Source of the DNA: Rhodococcus opacus B4
GTDB lineage: Bacteria > Actinomycetota > Actinomycetes > Mycobacteriales > Mycobacteriaceae
DNA: 64,000 nucleotides
Assembly: GCF_000010805.1 (NCBI RefSeq)
Contig: NC_012522.1
Span: forward strand, 620,001 to 684,000
Reading direction: 5' to 3'
This document shows positions 35,260-44,860 of this stretch, piece by piece; within the stretch, counting starts at the first letter, position 1, and every line of letters starts with the position of its first letter. Made by a program: the position numbers and the translations under genes. Below the pieces are notes generated by a model, which ran no database searches, was not told where the DNA came from, and saw only the letters and a program-made list of their open reading frames with translations.

Positions 35260-36225
35260 ATGTTCAAGCTCTTGATTTTCACGCTGGTCGGCGTGGGTGC
35301 CCAGCTGGTCGACGGCGCTCTCGGCATGGCGTTCGGCGTGACTGCGACCACCCTGCTCGTGTTCAGCGGCGTCGGGCCTGCCCACGCCAGCGCAGCGGTC
35401 CACTTCGCCGAGGTCGGCACCACGCTCGCCTCCGGCGCGTCGCACTGGCGGTTCCGCAACATCGACTGGCCGCTCGTCCTCCGCCTGGGCGTCCCCGGCG
35501 CGATCGGCGCGTTCCTCGGCGCGACGGTGCTGTCGCAGTTGTCGACGGCCGCCGCCGTCCCCGTGACGTCCACGATCCTGCTCGCGATCGGCGTCTACGT
35601 CCTCCTCCGCTTCTCGATCCGCCCGCCCGCCGTCAACGACGCCCGGACGTCGCCGCACACGGCGAAGTTCCTCTCGCCACTCGGACTGTTCGGCGGATTC
35701 ATCGACGCGAGCGGTGGCGGCGGCTGGGGGCCGATCACCACCAGCACGCTGCTGTCGCGGGGAAAGACCGCACCCCGCACGGTCATCGGCTCGGTCAGTG
35801 CGTCGGAGTTCCTGGTGTCCGCCGCGGCCAGCATCGGATTCATCTTCGGGCTCGGCAGCGACTTCTTCGACAACATCCCCATCATCGCGGGTCTGGCACT
35901 CGGCGGAATCATCGCCGCACCGGTCGCCGCGTGGCTCGTCAGCCGGGTGCCCGCCACTCTTCTCGGCACCGGTGTCGGCGGCATCATCATCATCACCAAC
36001 GCGCAGAAGCTGTTCAAGACGTTCGAGGTGACCGGCGTCGTCGCCACCCTCGGCTACATTGCCCTCGTCGCGGTCTGGGCCGGACTGCTCGTCGTCGCCT
36101 GGCGCCGCTCGCGTCTCAGCGCCGCGGAGGCCGCGGGCGATCTGCACCGGATCGACACCGAGATCGACACCCCCAGCGAGCCGGAAACACAGTCCCTGGA
36201 GCCGTCCACCGGCGAGAAGGCCTGA
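35260..36225 (+). CDS. TauE/SafE (TSUP) family membrane transporter
   Basis: Permease of 321 aa, TSUP/TauE/SafE family, with about eight hydrophobic helices. The N-terminal half has GVGAQLVDGALGMAFGVTAT, and the repeat half has GLFGGFIDASGGGGWGPITT; these two related motifs mark the family's internal duplication. Members export or import sulfite, sulfoacetate, taurine-related or thiosulfate-type anions. The C-terminus is a ~40-residue polar tail. The ATG at 35260 has GGAG at 35251-35254. The Cys-codon leader upstream supports a sulfur-related role. Confidence 0.88.
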   Translation: MFKLLIFTLVGVGAQLVDGALGMAFGVTATTLLVFSGVGPAHASAAVHFAEVGTTLASGASHWRFRNIDWPLVLRLGVPGAIGAFLGATVLSQLSTAAAVPVTSTILLAIGVYVLLRFSIRPPAVNDARTSPHTAKFLSPLGLFGGFIDASGGGGWGPITTSTLLSRGKTAPRTVIGSVSASEFLVSAAASIGFIFGLGSDFFDNIPIIAGLALGGIIAAPVAAWLVSRVPATLLGTGVGGIIIITNAQKLFKTFEVTGVVATLGYIALVAVWAGLLVVAWRRSRLSAAEAAGDLHRIDTEIDTPSEPETQSLEPSTGEKA

Positions 36226-36357
36226 GTTCTCCTCACACCTCCGCCCGGATCGAGAAGCCGCCGGACAACCGCCACACCGCATCCTTACCAGCGGGTAACA
36301 TTGGTCGCGGTTCATGGCACCCGTCCGGTGCTCCGATAGCGGAAGGTGAGTCATTTC

Positions 36358-38538
36358 ATGACTGAGCGTGTTGAGGTCGGCGGTCTGCAGGTCGCGAAGG
36401 TGCTCTACGACTTCGTGAACGAGGAGGCGTTGCCGGGGACCGGGATCGACGTCGACGGTTTCTGGTCGGGTGCGGTGAAGGTGATCGAGGACCTGGCCCC
36501 GAGGAACCGGTCGCTGCTCGCGGTGCGCGACGATCTGCAGGCGCGGATCGACACCTGGCACCGCGACCACACCGGCACCCCCGATCCGGCGGAGTACCGG
36601 CAGTTCCTGACCTCGATCGGGTATTTGGTGCCGGAGCCGGGCCCGTTCGCGGTGTCCACGGCGAACGTGGATGCGGAGATCACCTCCACCGCCGGCCCGC
36701 AGCTGGTGGTCCCGGTCCTCAACGCCCGCTTCGCGCTGAACGCCGCCAACGCCCGCTGGGGGTCGCTGTACGACGCCCTGTACGGCACCAACGCCATCGG
36801 CGTGGACGGCGGCGCCGAGCCGGGCGACTCCTACAACCGGGTCCGCGGCGACAGGGTCATCGCCTGGGCCCGCAATTTCCTCGACACCGCCGCCCCCCTG
36901 CGGTCGGGTTCGCACGCCGACGCCGCCCGCTACACCGTCGACGGCGGCGCCCTGGCCGTGGCACTGGCCGACGGCACCAGCACCGGACTGGCCGACCCGG
37001 GTAAGTTCGTCGGCTACCTCGGCGACCCGGCCGCCCCGTCGTCGGTGCTGCTGCGCAACCACGGGTTGCACGCCGAAATCCAGATCGACCCGACCTCCCC
37101 GATCGGTCAGACGGATGCGGCCGGCGTCCAGGATGTGGTGCTCGAGTCCGCGGTCACCACCATCATGGACTTCGAGGACTCCGTCGCCGCCGTCGACGCC
37201 GACGACAAGGTGATCGGCTACCGCAACTGGCTCGGGTTGAACCGCGGTGATCTGACCGAGGAGCTGACCAAGGGCGGGCAGGCGTTCACCCGCCGCCTCA
37301 ACCCGGACCGCACCTACACCGCCCCCGACGGGGGCGAGCTCACCCTGCACGGGCGGTCGCTGCTGTTCGTCCGCAACGTCGGGCACCTGATGAGCACCCC
37401 GGCGATCCTGCACCCGGACGGCACCGAAATCCCGGAGGGCATCCTCGACGCCCTCCTCACCTCGCTGTGCGCGATCCACGGGCTGTCCCGGTCCGAGCAG
37501 ACCGGGCCGTTGGACAACTCCCGCACCGGGTCGATCTACATCGTCAAACCCAAACAGCACGGCCCCGACGAGGTCGCGTTCACCACCGACCTGTTCGGTC
37601 GCGTCGAACAGGTCCTGAACCTGCCCGCGAACACGATCAAGGTCGGGATCATGGACGAGGAACGGCGCACCACCGTCAACCTCGCCGCCTGCATCCACGA
37701 AGCCAGGGAGCGGGTGGTGTTCATCAACACCGGGTTCCTCGACCGCACCGGCGACGAGATCCACACCTCGATGGAGGCCGGGCCGATGATCCGCAAGGCC
37801 GAGATGAAACAGCAGACCTGGATCAGCGCCTACGAGGACTGGAACGTCGATATCGGCCTGGCCTGCGGGCTGCAGGGGCGGGCGCAGATCGGCAAGGGCA
37901 TGTGGGCGATGACCGAACTGATGGCCGAGATGCTCGAGCAGAAGATCGGCCACCCCAAGGCCGGCGCGAACACCGCCTGGGTGCCGTCCCCGACCGGGGC
38001 CACCCTGCACGCCACCCACTACCACCAGGTCGACGTGTTCGCCGTCCAGGACGAACTGAAGGGCACCCGGCGGGCCGGTCTCGACCAAATTTTGACGATC
38101 CCCCTGGCCCCGGACACCGACTGGACCGAGGAACAGAAGCAGGAGGAACTCGACAACAACTGCCAGTCCATCCTCGGGTACGTGGTCCGGTGGATCGACG
38201 CCGGTGTCGGCTGCTCGAAGGTCCCCGACATCCACGACGTCGCGCTGATGGAGGACCGGGCGACCCTGCGGATCTCCTCGCAGTTGCTGGCGAACTGGAT
38301 CCGGCACGGGGTGGTCACCGCCGAGCAGGTCGTGGCCTCGCTGCAGCGGATGGCGCCGGTGGTGGACCGGCAGAACCAGGGCGACCCCACCTATCGGCCG
38401 CTGGCCCCGGACTTCGACACCAACATCGCGTTCCAGGCCGCGAAGGAACTGATCCTCGACGGCACCACACAGCCCTCGGGTTACACCGAGCCGATCCTGC
38501 ACCGCCGCCGCCGCGAATACAAAGCCGCCAACGCCTGA
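36358..38538 (+). CDS. glcB: Malate synthase G
   Basis: Malate synthase G of 726 aa, the usual length. It condenses glyoxylate and acetyl-CoA to malate for growth on acetate, fatty acids or glycolate. Active-site segments are [15 protein letters not shown] (catalytic Arg), [13 protein letters not shown] and [14 protein letters not shown] (Mg ligands), and the catalytic Asp region [20 protein letters not shown]. The ATG at 36358 is chosen; GTG at 36346 would add four residues. The ribosome-binding site GGAAGGTGAG lies at 36341-36350. Codon use is extremely GC-biased, as for a highly expressed gene. No aceA is next to it. Confidence 0.96.
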   Translation: MTERVEVGGLQVAKVLYDFVNEEALPGTGIDVDGFWSGAVKVIEDLAPRNRSLLAVRDDLQARIDTWHRDHTGTPDPAEYRQFLTSIGYLVPEPGPFAVSTANVDAEITSTAGPQLVVPVLNARFALNAANARWGSLYDALYGTNAIGVDGGAEPGDSYNRVRGDRVIAWARNFLDTAAPLRSGSHADAARYTVDGGALAVALADGTSTGLADPGKFVGYLGDPAAPSSVLLRNHGLHAEIQIDPTSPIGQTDAAGVQDVVLESAVTTIMDFEDSVAAVDADDKVIGYRNWLGLNRGDLTEELTKGGQAFTRRLNPDRTYTAPDGGELTLHGRSLLFVRNVGHLMSTPAILHPDGTEIPEGILDALLTSLCAIHGLSRSEQTGPLDNSRTGSIYIVKPKQHGPDEVAFTTDLFGRVEQVLNLPANTIKVGIMDEERRTTVNLAACIHEARERVVFINTGFLDRTGDEIHTSMEAGPMIRKAEMKQQTWISAYEDWNVDIGLACGLQGRAQIGKGMWAMTELMAEMLEQKIGHPKAGANTAWVPSPTGATLHATHYHQVDVFAVQDELKGTRRAGLDQILTIPLAPDTDWTEEQKQEELDNNCQSILGYVVRWIDAGVGCSKVPDIHDVALMEDRATLRISSQLLANWIRHGVVTAEQVVASLQRMAPVVDRQNQGDPTYRPLAPDFDTNIAFQAAKELILDGTTQPSGYTEPILHRRRREYKAANA

Positions 38539-38542
38539 CCCC

Positions 38543-38588
38543 CACGTGAGTGGCGAAGCGTCCCCCGGGACACTTCGCCACTCACGTG
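38543..38588. terminator. 46-bp near-perfect palindrome after glcB
   Basis: Two 22-nt arms with a CC centre and one mismatch; the left arm begins CACGTGAGTGGCGAAG. It starts 4 bases after the glcB stop. Length, 2-nt centre and the CGTGAGT motif near the outer end match the palindrome at 16707-16752, although the inner arms differ. It is likely to end glcB transcription; no U-run. Confidence 0.75.
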
Positions 38589-38664
38589 TCAGGGGGCTCG
38601 ACGCCGCGCATCACTACACTGCGAGGGTCAACGTCGAACTCGTCGGACAGGGGCTGGAAAGCAC

Positions 38665-40452
38665 GTGGGGCAGCATCGCGGCGAATCGCGCGCCAGGGGT
38701 ATCAGCAAGGGGCCTTTGATCGTGCTCGGTCTCGTCGTCGTGCTCGTGCTCGGCGTGCTGGGCTGGTTCCAACTGCGTGACCGGATCAACGATCAGGGAG
38801 CCGCGGCCGCCGGCGCCTGCGTCGAAGGCGAATCGGTGCTCGCGGTCGCGGCGGATCCCGACATCGCACCCCAGCTGCAGACTCTCGCCGACCACTACGC
38901 GGAGACTGCGCCGGTGATACGCGATCAGTGCGTGTCCGTGACGGTCACTGCCGTCGCGTCCGACACCGTGCGCGACGCCCTGGCCGCGGGCCCCGACGGC
39001 CCGTGGGACGCAGCGGCATTCGGACCCCGCCCCGCGCTGTGGATTCCGTCCAGCTCGCATTCCGTCAAGCAGCTGTCGGCGACCGGTGTCATCAGCGGTG
39101 AGGCACGTCCGCTGGCGAGCAGCCCGGTGGTCCTCGCCGTCCGGACGGCGTTCGCGAACGCGCCGGGCACGGCGGCGCTCGACTGGAAGGACTTGCCGTC
39201 CCTGCAGTCGGGCCGCGACGCCCTCGCGACTCTCGGTCTGCCAGGCTGGGGCGGCCTGGGCCTGGCGCTCCCCGTCGGCCCCGGCGCCGAGAGCACCGAG
39301 ATGGCCGTCGAAGCGGTCGCTGCCGCCGTCACCGGAAGCAGCACCGGTCCGGTGACGGAAGAGCAGGCGCGGTCCGTTCCGGTCACGTCGGCACTCACCG
39401 ACCTGGCGCTCGGCTACGAGGCTTCGACCGGGGCGAAACCCGCGACGACGCGGGAGGCGCTCACCGCGCTCGCCGAGCAGGGCGACCCCGCCACCTCCGC
39501 CATCCATGCGGTCGCGACCACCGAACAGCAGGTCTATCAGGCCCTGCGCGACGCACCCGGAGCAGATATCACCACATCGATGCCGAAAGGCCCGACACCC
39601 GTGGCAGATCACCCGGCAGCCGTCCTGGCGGGCCCGGCCGTCGACGAGACGCAGAGCCGCGCCGCCGCGCAGTTCGCGGAATTCGTCCGTCGACCCGAAC
39701 AGGCGCAGGTCCTGGCCGACGCCGGTTTCCGGGTCGAGGGACTCGCCCGCCCGGACGACACCACGCTGGCCTTTCCCGGTGTCGAGTCCGCCCTGGTTCC
39801 CGCGGACGCGGCCGCTGCGGCCGAGCTGATGCAGGTGATCCGGAATCCGATCTCGCCGCGCACGTCCACCATCCTGCTCGACGTCTCCAGTTCGATGGGT
39901 GAACGCGAGGGGACGTCGACGCGACTGGCGAACACGACGATGGCGCTGGCCGCCCATGTGGATCAGTCTCCGGATTCGTCGAACCTCGGATTGTGGGAGT
40001 ACAGCACCACCCTCGACGGGTCCAGGCCGTACACGACCGTCGTCGCCACCGGGCCCCTGTCGGCGGGCGGTTTCACCGAGGGCACCCGCAGGCAGGCCTT
40101 GGACGCCCGGCTCGCCAGGGCGACGTCCGCCACCGGATCCTCGACGTACACCTCGCTCGAGGCCGCCTACAAGAGTGCCGTCGACGGATACACACCGGGC
40201 CGCACCAATTCGGTTCTGCTCGTCACCGACGGCGCCAACGACGACTCCGTGTCGCGTGCGGAGCTGCTGTCTGCCATCGCCGCGTCCTCGAGTATGTCGA
40301 AGCCGGTCCGCATCGACGTGGTGACGATCGGCGAGAATCCCGACCTCAACACATTGCAGGCACTCGCCGATCGCACCGGCGGCTCGTTGGAGAAGGTCAC
40401 GACTTCGGACGGAGCGGCCTTGCCGACCGCGATCAGCAAGCTGCTGTCGTGA
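38665..40452 (+). CDS. Membrane-anchored solute-binding / von Willebrand A fusion protein
   Basis: Protein of 595 aa. One N-terminal membrane helix (LIVLGLVVVLVLGVLGWF) is followed by a type-II solute-binding-like domain (residues ~40-385; VLAVAADPDIAPQLQTLADHY, FAEFVRRPEQAQVLADAGFR). A C-terminal VWA domain starts near 400 with the MIDAS motif DVSSSMGE and the later LLVTDGANDD. It would face the outside. This architecture is common in actinobacteria and uncharacterised; a ligand- or protein-binding surface sensor is one idea. The start is GTG at 38665. The stop overlaps the phosphoesterase start (GTGA). Confidence 0.8.
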   Translation: MGQHRGESRARGISKGPLIVLGLVVVLVLGVLGWFQLRDRINDQGAAAAGACVEGESVLAVAADPDIAPQLQTLADHYAETAPVIRDQCVSVTVTAVASDTVRDALAAGPDGPWDAAAFGPRPALWIPSSSHSVKQLSATGVISGEARPLASSPVVLAVRTAFANAPGTAALDWKDLPSLQSGRDALATLGLPGWGGLGLALPVGPGAESTEMAVEAVAAAVTGSSTGPVTEEQARSVPVTSALTDLALGYEASTGAKPATTREALTALAEQGDPATSAIHAVATTEQQVYQALRDAPGADITTSMPKGPTPVADHPAAVLAGPAVDETQSRAAAQFAEFVRRPEQAQVLADAGFRVEGLARPDDTTLAFPGVESALVPADAAAAAELMQVIRNPISPRTSTILLDVSSSMGEREGTSTRLANTTMALAAHVDQSPDSSNLGLWEYSTTLDGSRPYTTVVATGPLSAGGFTEGTRRQALDARLARATSATGSSTYTSLEAAYKSAVDGYTPGRTNSVLLVTDGANDDSVSRAELLSAIAASSSMSKPVRIDVVTIGENPDLNTLQALADRTGGSLEKVTTSDGAALPTAISKLLS

Positions 40453-41603
40453 CGAGACTCCTGGTCTTCGCGGTCTTCCTCGCGCTCGTCACCTGGTGGC
40501 TTCACCGTCGGCTCGTCCGGGCCACCGGATTGGGCCGCCCCTGGTCGGTGATCGTCGACCTGGCCCTCGTCGCCTTGTGGGTGCTCGCCGTCATCGGCGT
40601 GGGCAGCGGCGAAGCCTTCGACCCCGGATGGGCGCGACCACCGGGGTGGGCGGGCTGGGTGTGGCTCGGCGCGATGTTCTATCTGGTGCTCGGACTTCTC
40701 CTGGTCGCCGTGGTGTCGCTGCTCACCCGGCTGTTCGCCCGCGTGCGCGGCGGAGGGCACGACGAACAGGTCGATCTGTCGCGTCGGCGAGGTCTGCGCA
40801 TCGCCACCGCGGTCGTGGTGGTGGGTGCCGTCGGCGCCGCCGGCTACGGGGTTCGGGAGGCCGCTCGTCCACGGATCGTGCGGGTTCGGGTACCGCTGCA
40901 GCGCCTCCCCGCCGAGTTCGAGGGTGTGCGCGTGGCGCTCGTCTCCGACCTGCACGTCGGCCCGGCGCGAGGAGTCGACTTCACGCGCCGGGTGGTCGAT
41001 CTCGTGAACGCGGAGCGGCCGGATCTCGTCGCGATCGCGGGCGATCTGGTCGACGGGACCGTCGCGAAGGTCGCGCCCGACCTACAGCCGCTCGGCGACC
41101 TCGAGGCCCCGCTCGGGGTGTTCGGGGTCAGCGGCAACCACGAGTTCTACGCCGACGACGGTGGCCGCTGGCTGGATGTGTGGGACCGACTGGGCATCAG
41201 GACGCTGCGCAACGAGCACGCGACCCTCACCCGGGGCGGCGCCGCCATCGACATCGCGGGCATCCACGACTATTCGTCGCCGGCGCCGTACGAGCCGGAC
41301 CTCCCTGCCGCACTCGCGGGGCGCGATCCGTCGACATTCGTGGTGCTGCTCGCCCACGAACCGCGGCAGGCCCTGGAAGCCTCGGATCTCGGTGTGGACC
41401 TGCAACTGTCGGGGCACACGCACGGCGGCCAGATGTGGCCGCTGGGTTATCTGGTGCCGCTGCAGCAGCCGTCGGTGACGGGACTCGACCGCATCGGCAA
41501 CACCGTCCTCTACACGACCCGCGGCGTCGGCGCGTGGGGTCCGCCCGTGCGGGTGGGCGCCCCACCGGAGATCACGATCCTCGAACTGGTGCGCGCGGAC
41601 TGA
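40449..41603 (+). CDS. Membrane-anchored calcineurin-like metallophosphoesterase (YkuE type)
   Basis: Protein of 384 aa. Four hydrophobic segments occupy residues ~1-145, then a metallophosphoesterase domain shows all the metal motifs: VALVSDLHVG, IAGDLVDG, VSGNHEFY, LLAHEP and LSGHTHGGQMWP. YkuE-like enzymes are extracytoplasmic and metal dependent; the substrate may be UDP-diacylglucosamine-like lipids or other phosphodiesters, but is not known here. It is translationally coupled to the solute-binding/VWA gene upstream, suggesting a joint envelope role. Confidence 0.87.
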   Translation: MTRLLVFAVFLALVTWWLHRRLVRATGLGRPWSVIVDLALVALWVLAVIGVGSGEAFDPGWARPPGWAGWVWLGAMFYLVLGLLLVAVVSLLTRLFARVRGGGHDEQVDLSRRRGLRIATAVVVVGAVGAAGYGVREAARPRIVRVRVPLQRLPAEFEGVRVALVSDLHVGPARGVDFTRRVVDLVNAERPDLVAIAGDLVDGTVAKVAPDLQPLGDLEAPLGVFGVSGNHEFYADDGGRWLDVWDRLGIRTLRNEHATLTRGGAAIDIAGIHDYSSPAPYEPDLPAALAGRDPSTFVVLLAHEPRQALEASDLGVDLQLSGHTHGGQMWPLGYLVPLQQPSVTGLDRIGNTVLYTTRGVGAWGPPVRVGAPPEITILELVRAD

Positions 41604-41608
41604 CCGCG

Positions 41609-41640
41609 AAGGCCCGTCCCGCCGAAGCGGGACGGGCCTT
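41609..41640. terminator. Bidirectional terminator between phosphoesterase and gcvP
   Basis: Perfect 14-bp stem AAGGCCCGTCCCGC / GCGGGACGGGCCTT with a CGAA tetraloop, between the convergent 3' ends (6 bp after one stop, 5 bp from the other). The terminal AA/TT gives a short U-run in both directions. Confidence 0.85.
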
Positions 41641-41645
41641 TCGTG

Positions 41646-44498
41646 TCAGGCGCCTTCGAACGCGGAGATCGGCGGGCAGGAGCACACGAGGTTGCGGTCG
41701 CCGTGCGCGCCGTCGATGCGCCGCACCGCGGGCCACACCTTCGGCCGGGCCTTGCCGCGGGGGAACACCGCGGTCTCGCGGGTGTAGGGGTGGTTCCACT
41801 CCGCCGCCAGGCAGCCGGCCGTGTGCGGGGCACCGCGCAGCGGGTTGTCGTCCACCGTCCACTCCCCCGAGCCGACGCGGTCGATCTCGGCACGGATCGC
41901 GATCATCGCCTCGCAGAAGGCGTCGATCTCTTCGAGGTTCTCGCTCTCGGTGGGCTCCACCATCAGCGTGCCCGCCACCGGGAAGCTCATCGTCGGAGCG
42001 TGAAAACCGTAGTCGGCGAGGCGCTTTGCGACGTCGTCCACGGTCACACCGGTGTCCTTGGTGATCGGCCGGAGGTCGAGGATGCACTCGTGGGCCACCA
42101 TGCCGCCCTCGCCGGTGTAGAGGACGGGGAAGTACTCGTCCAGGCGGCGTGCGATGTAGTTGGCCGACGCGATCGCGGTCAGGCTGGCGCGGCGCAGTCC
42201 GACGGCGCCCATCATCCGGATGTACGCCCACGTGATGGGCAGAATCGACGCGCTGCCGTACGGGGCCGCGGAGATCGGTCCGGCGGTGCCGAGTTCGGGT
42301 GCGAGCGGATGTCCGGGCAGGAACGGGGTGAGGTGCGACCGCACGCCGATCGGTCCGACACCGGGGCCGCCGCCGCCGTGCGGGATGCAGAACGTCTTGT
42401 GCAGATTGAGGTGGCTGACGTCGCCGCCGAACCGTCCCGGCCGGGCCAGGCCGACCAGGGCGTTGAGGTTGGCGCCGTCGACGTACACCTGGCCGCCCGC
42501 GTCGTGGACGGCGGCGCAGATGTCGGCGATCTCATGCTCGTACACCCCGTGGGTGGACGGGTAGGTGATCATGATCGCCGCGAGGCGCTCGGCATGGTCG
42601 GCGATCTTCGCCCGCAGGTCGTCGAGGTCCACGTCACCGTTGGGGCGGCACGCGACGACCTCGACGCGCATCCCGGCCATGACCGCCGAGGCGGCGTTGG
42701 TGCCGTGGGCGCTCGACGGGATGAGGCAGGTGTCGCGGTGATCGTCGCCGCGGCTGAGGTGGTAGTTGCGGATCGCGAGCAGCCCGGCGTACTCGCCCTG
42801 GCTACCGGCGTTCGGCTGCAGGCTGACCGCGTCGTAGCCGGTGACGGCCACCAGCCAGTTCTCGAGGTCCTTGATGATGCGCAGAATTCCCGGCGTGTCC
42901 CCTGTGGGCGCGAACGGGTGCAGTCCGGCGAACGCGGGCCAGGTGATCGCTTCCATCTCGGCGGTCGCATTGAGCTTCATCGTGCAGGAGCCCAGCGGGA
43001 TCATGCTGCGGTCGAGTGCGATGTCCTTGTCGGACAACGCCCGCAGGTAGCGCAGCATCGCCGTCTCGGTACGGTACCGGGTGAACGCCTCGTGCTGCAG
43101 GTAGTCGGATCCGCGGAGCTGCGACTCCGGCACGGACGTGCCCGCCTCCCGGGCCACGGGGCCGTCGCCGCCGAATGCTGCCAGCACGCGGGCGACGTCG
43201 TCGTCGGTGGTGGCCTCGTCGCAGGCGACGGCGACGTGATCGGCGTCGACGAGCCGCAGGTTGATGCCGGCGTCCTTCGCCTTCGCCACCACGTCGGCCG
43301 CCCGCCCGTCGACACGCACGAGAATCGTGTCGAAGAAGTGCTCGTGCACGACGGTGGCCCCGGTCCCCCGGAGTGCGGCCGCCAGAGAGTGTGCCGTGGC
43401 AGCCACGCGCAGGGCGATCGCCTTCAGGCCCTCGGCACCGTGGTAGCTGGCGTACATGGCCGCGAGGATCGCGAGGAGCACCTGCGCGGTGCAGATGTTC
43501 GACGTCGCCTTCTCACGGCGAATGTGCTGTTCCCGGGTCTGCAGCGCCAGCCGGTAGGCCTTGTCGCCGTCGGCGTCTACGGAGACGCCCACCAGCCGGC
43601 CGGGGAGCTGACGTGCATGTTTGGTGTGCACGGCCAGGTATCCGGCGTGCGGGCCACCGAAGCCCATGGGGACACCGAACCGTTGGGTGGTGCCGAAGCA
43701 GGCGTCGGCACCGATCTCGCCGGGCGGGGTGAGGAGAGTGAGCGCCAGCAGGTCCGCCCCGACCGCGACCAGTGCGCCGCGCTCGTGGGCTGCCGCGATC
43801 ACGTCGGTGTAGTCGGCGATGCGGCCGGACGCACCGGGCATCTGTCCGAGGACGCCGAAGAAGTCGCCGTCCGGCAGACCGGCGGACAGGTCGGCCACCA
43901 CGATCTCGATGCCGAGCGGCTCGGCCCGCGTCTCGACGACGGCCAGCGTCTGCGGGAACAGGTCGGCGTCGACGACGAACCGCGGGGACTTGCTCTTGCT
44001 CGCGCGGCGCAGCAGCGTCATCGCCTCGGCGGCGGCGGTGGCCTCGTCGAGCATCGACGAGTTGGCGACCTCCATGCCGGTCAGGTCGGCGACCATCGTC
44101 TGGAAGTTGAGGAGGGCTTCGAGGCGGCCCTGGCTGATCTCGGGCTGGTACGGCGTGTACGCGGTGTACCAGGCCGGGTTCTCGATGATGTTCCGAATCA
44201 GCACCGGCGGGGTGAGGGTGTCGTAGTAGCCGAGCCCGATCATGGACGTCGCCACGGTGTTCTGCGCGGCGAGCGCCGACAGTTCGGCGAGCGCCTCGTG
44301 CTCGGAGACCGGTGCGGGCAGGGCGTCGAGGCCGTCGGCGATGCCGCCCGTGACCCCGTCCAGGATGACGGCGGGAACGGCCTTCGACGCGAGGTCGTCG
44401 AGCGAGTCGGCTCCGACCAGTTCGAGAATATGCGCGAGTTCCGCAGCGTTCGGGCCGACATGACGATCGGCGAATGTACGGCTTCCAGCGTCGATCAC
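41646..44498 (-). CDS. gcvP: Glycine dehydrogenase (decarboxylating), P-protein of glycine cleavage system
   Basis: P-protein of 950 aa, single-chain form. It decarboxylates glycine with PLP and passes the aminomethyl group to lipoyl-GcvH. The N-terminal region ([37 protein letters not shown]) and the PLP site [18 protein letters not shown] are diagnostic. The GTG at 44498 is chosen: the family begins there and GGGAG lies 5 nt upstream; the open frame to 44747 translates the riboswitch. It is preceded by a tandem glycine riboswitch. GcvH is encoded 3.4 kb away in the same direction; gcvT is not in the window. Confidence 0.96.
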   Translation of the reverse strand: MIDAGSRTFADRHVGPNAAELAHILELVGADSLDDLASKAVPAVILDGVTGGIADGLDALPAPVSEHEALAELSALAAQNTVATSMIGLGYYDTLTPPVLIRNIIENPAWYTAYTPYQPEISQGRLEALLNFQTMVADLTGMEVANSSMLDEATAAAEAMTLLRRASKSKSPRFVVDADLFPQTLAVVETRAEPLGIEIVVADLSAGLPDGDFFGVLGQMPGASGRIADYTDVIAAAHERGALVAVGADLLALTLLTPPGEIGADACFGTTQRFGVPMGFGGPHAGYLAVHTKHARQLPGRLVGVSVDADGDKAYRLALQTREQHIRREKATSNICTAQVLLAILAAMYASYHGAEGLKAIALRVAATAHSLAAALRGTGATVVHEHFFDTILVRVDGRAADVVAKAKDAGINLRLVDADHVAVACDEATTDDDVARVLAAFGGDGPVAREAGTSVPESQLRGSDYLQHEAFTRYRTETAMLRYLRALSDKDIALDRSMIPLGSCTMKLNATAEMEAITWPAFAGLHPFAPTGDTPGILRIIKDLENWLVAVTGYDAVSLQPNAGSQGEYAGLLAIRNYHLSRGDDHRDTCLIPSSAHGTNAASAVMAGMRVEVVACRPNGDVDLDDLRAKIADHAERLAAIMITYPSTHGVYEHEIADICAAVHDAGGQVYVDGANLNALVGLARPGRFGGDVSHLNLHKTFCIPHGGGGPGVGPIGVRSHLTPFLPGHPLAPELGTAGPISAAPYGSASILPITWAYIRMMGAVGLRRASLTAIASANYIARRLDEYFPVLYTGEGGMVAHECILDLRPITKDTGVTVDDVAKRLADYGFHAPTMSFPVAGTLMVEPTESENLEEIDAFCEAMIAIRAEIDRVGSGEWTVDDNPLRGAPHTAGCLAAEWNHPYTRETAVFPRGKARPKVWPAVRRIDGAHGDRNLVCSCPPISAFEGA

Positions 44499-44547
44499 GA
44501 CAACTCCCAAGCAGTTCGGAGGATCAGGACACGCCCCGCTCGGCGGA

Positions 44548-44786
44548 ACGTCCCTCCCCCTCTGTCGCCTGCTCGGGTAGAGCGCCTGAGAGATTCGGTA
44601 CCGTCCGTTCGCGTGCGAAGACGGCCCTTTCCCCGTGGGCGGGTGGGTGCTCCCACCGCTTTCCAGAGACGTCGGAGCCCGCACGGTCCTGTTTGCCTGA
44701 GAGATTGACGGGGAGGTGTTGCTCCTTCGGCGCCCGAGCTCCCGCACGCACTATGTGCTTGCAGTGCCCGGAACTCTCCCGCACGG
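44548..44786 (-). ncRNA. Tandem glycine riboswitch in the gcvP leader
   Basis: The leader RNA (minus strand) shows the gcvT-type aptamer twice. Aptamer 1 (about 44786-44650) has GCGGGAGAG, GCGCCGAAGGAGCAAC, the core TCAATCTCTCAGGCAAACAG, then GTCTCTGGA. Aptamer 2 (about 44645-44548) has the same core, AATCTCTCAGGC, and a GACAGAGGGGGAGGG tail but a more divergent middle. Glycine binding would raise gcvP expression when glycine is plentiful. Ends are approximate. Confidence 0.88.
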
Positions 44787-44860
44787 CGTCGACGCACCGC
44801 CATTCTATGTCACGGCCGCAGACAGCGGCGCAAGCAGCGCCGCGGTCTGCGGGTTGTGGG

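Noticed and set aside
35054..35275. 74-codon frame overlapping the Cys leader, also with a CC pair (frame 2)
   Set aside because: Its Cys pair comes from the loop after the hairpin, it has no ribosome-binding site, and it overlaps the transporter start. The frame with the GTG at 35100 has a ribosome-binding site and ends at the Cys codons.
35146..38502. 1118-codon minus-strand frame opposite TauE/SafE and glcB
   Set aside because: Antisense shadow; malate synthase G and the transporter on the plus strand are unambiguous.
41643..44708. 1021-codon plus-strand frame opposite gcvP
   Set aside because: Antisense of gcvP and of the glycine riboswitch; no protein-family character.
44499..44747. 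N-terminal extension of gcvP through the leader
   Set aside because: The extra codons are the glycine riboswitch; GcvP homology starts at the GTG at 44498 with a good ribosome-binding site.
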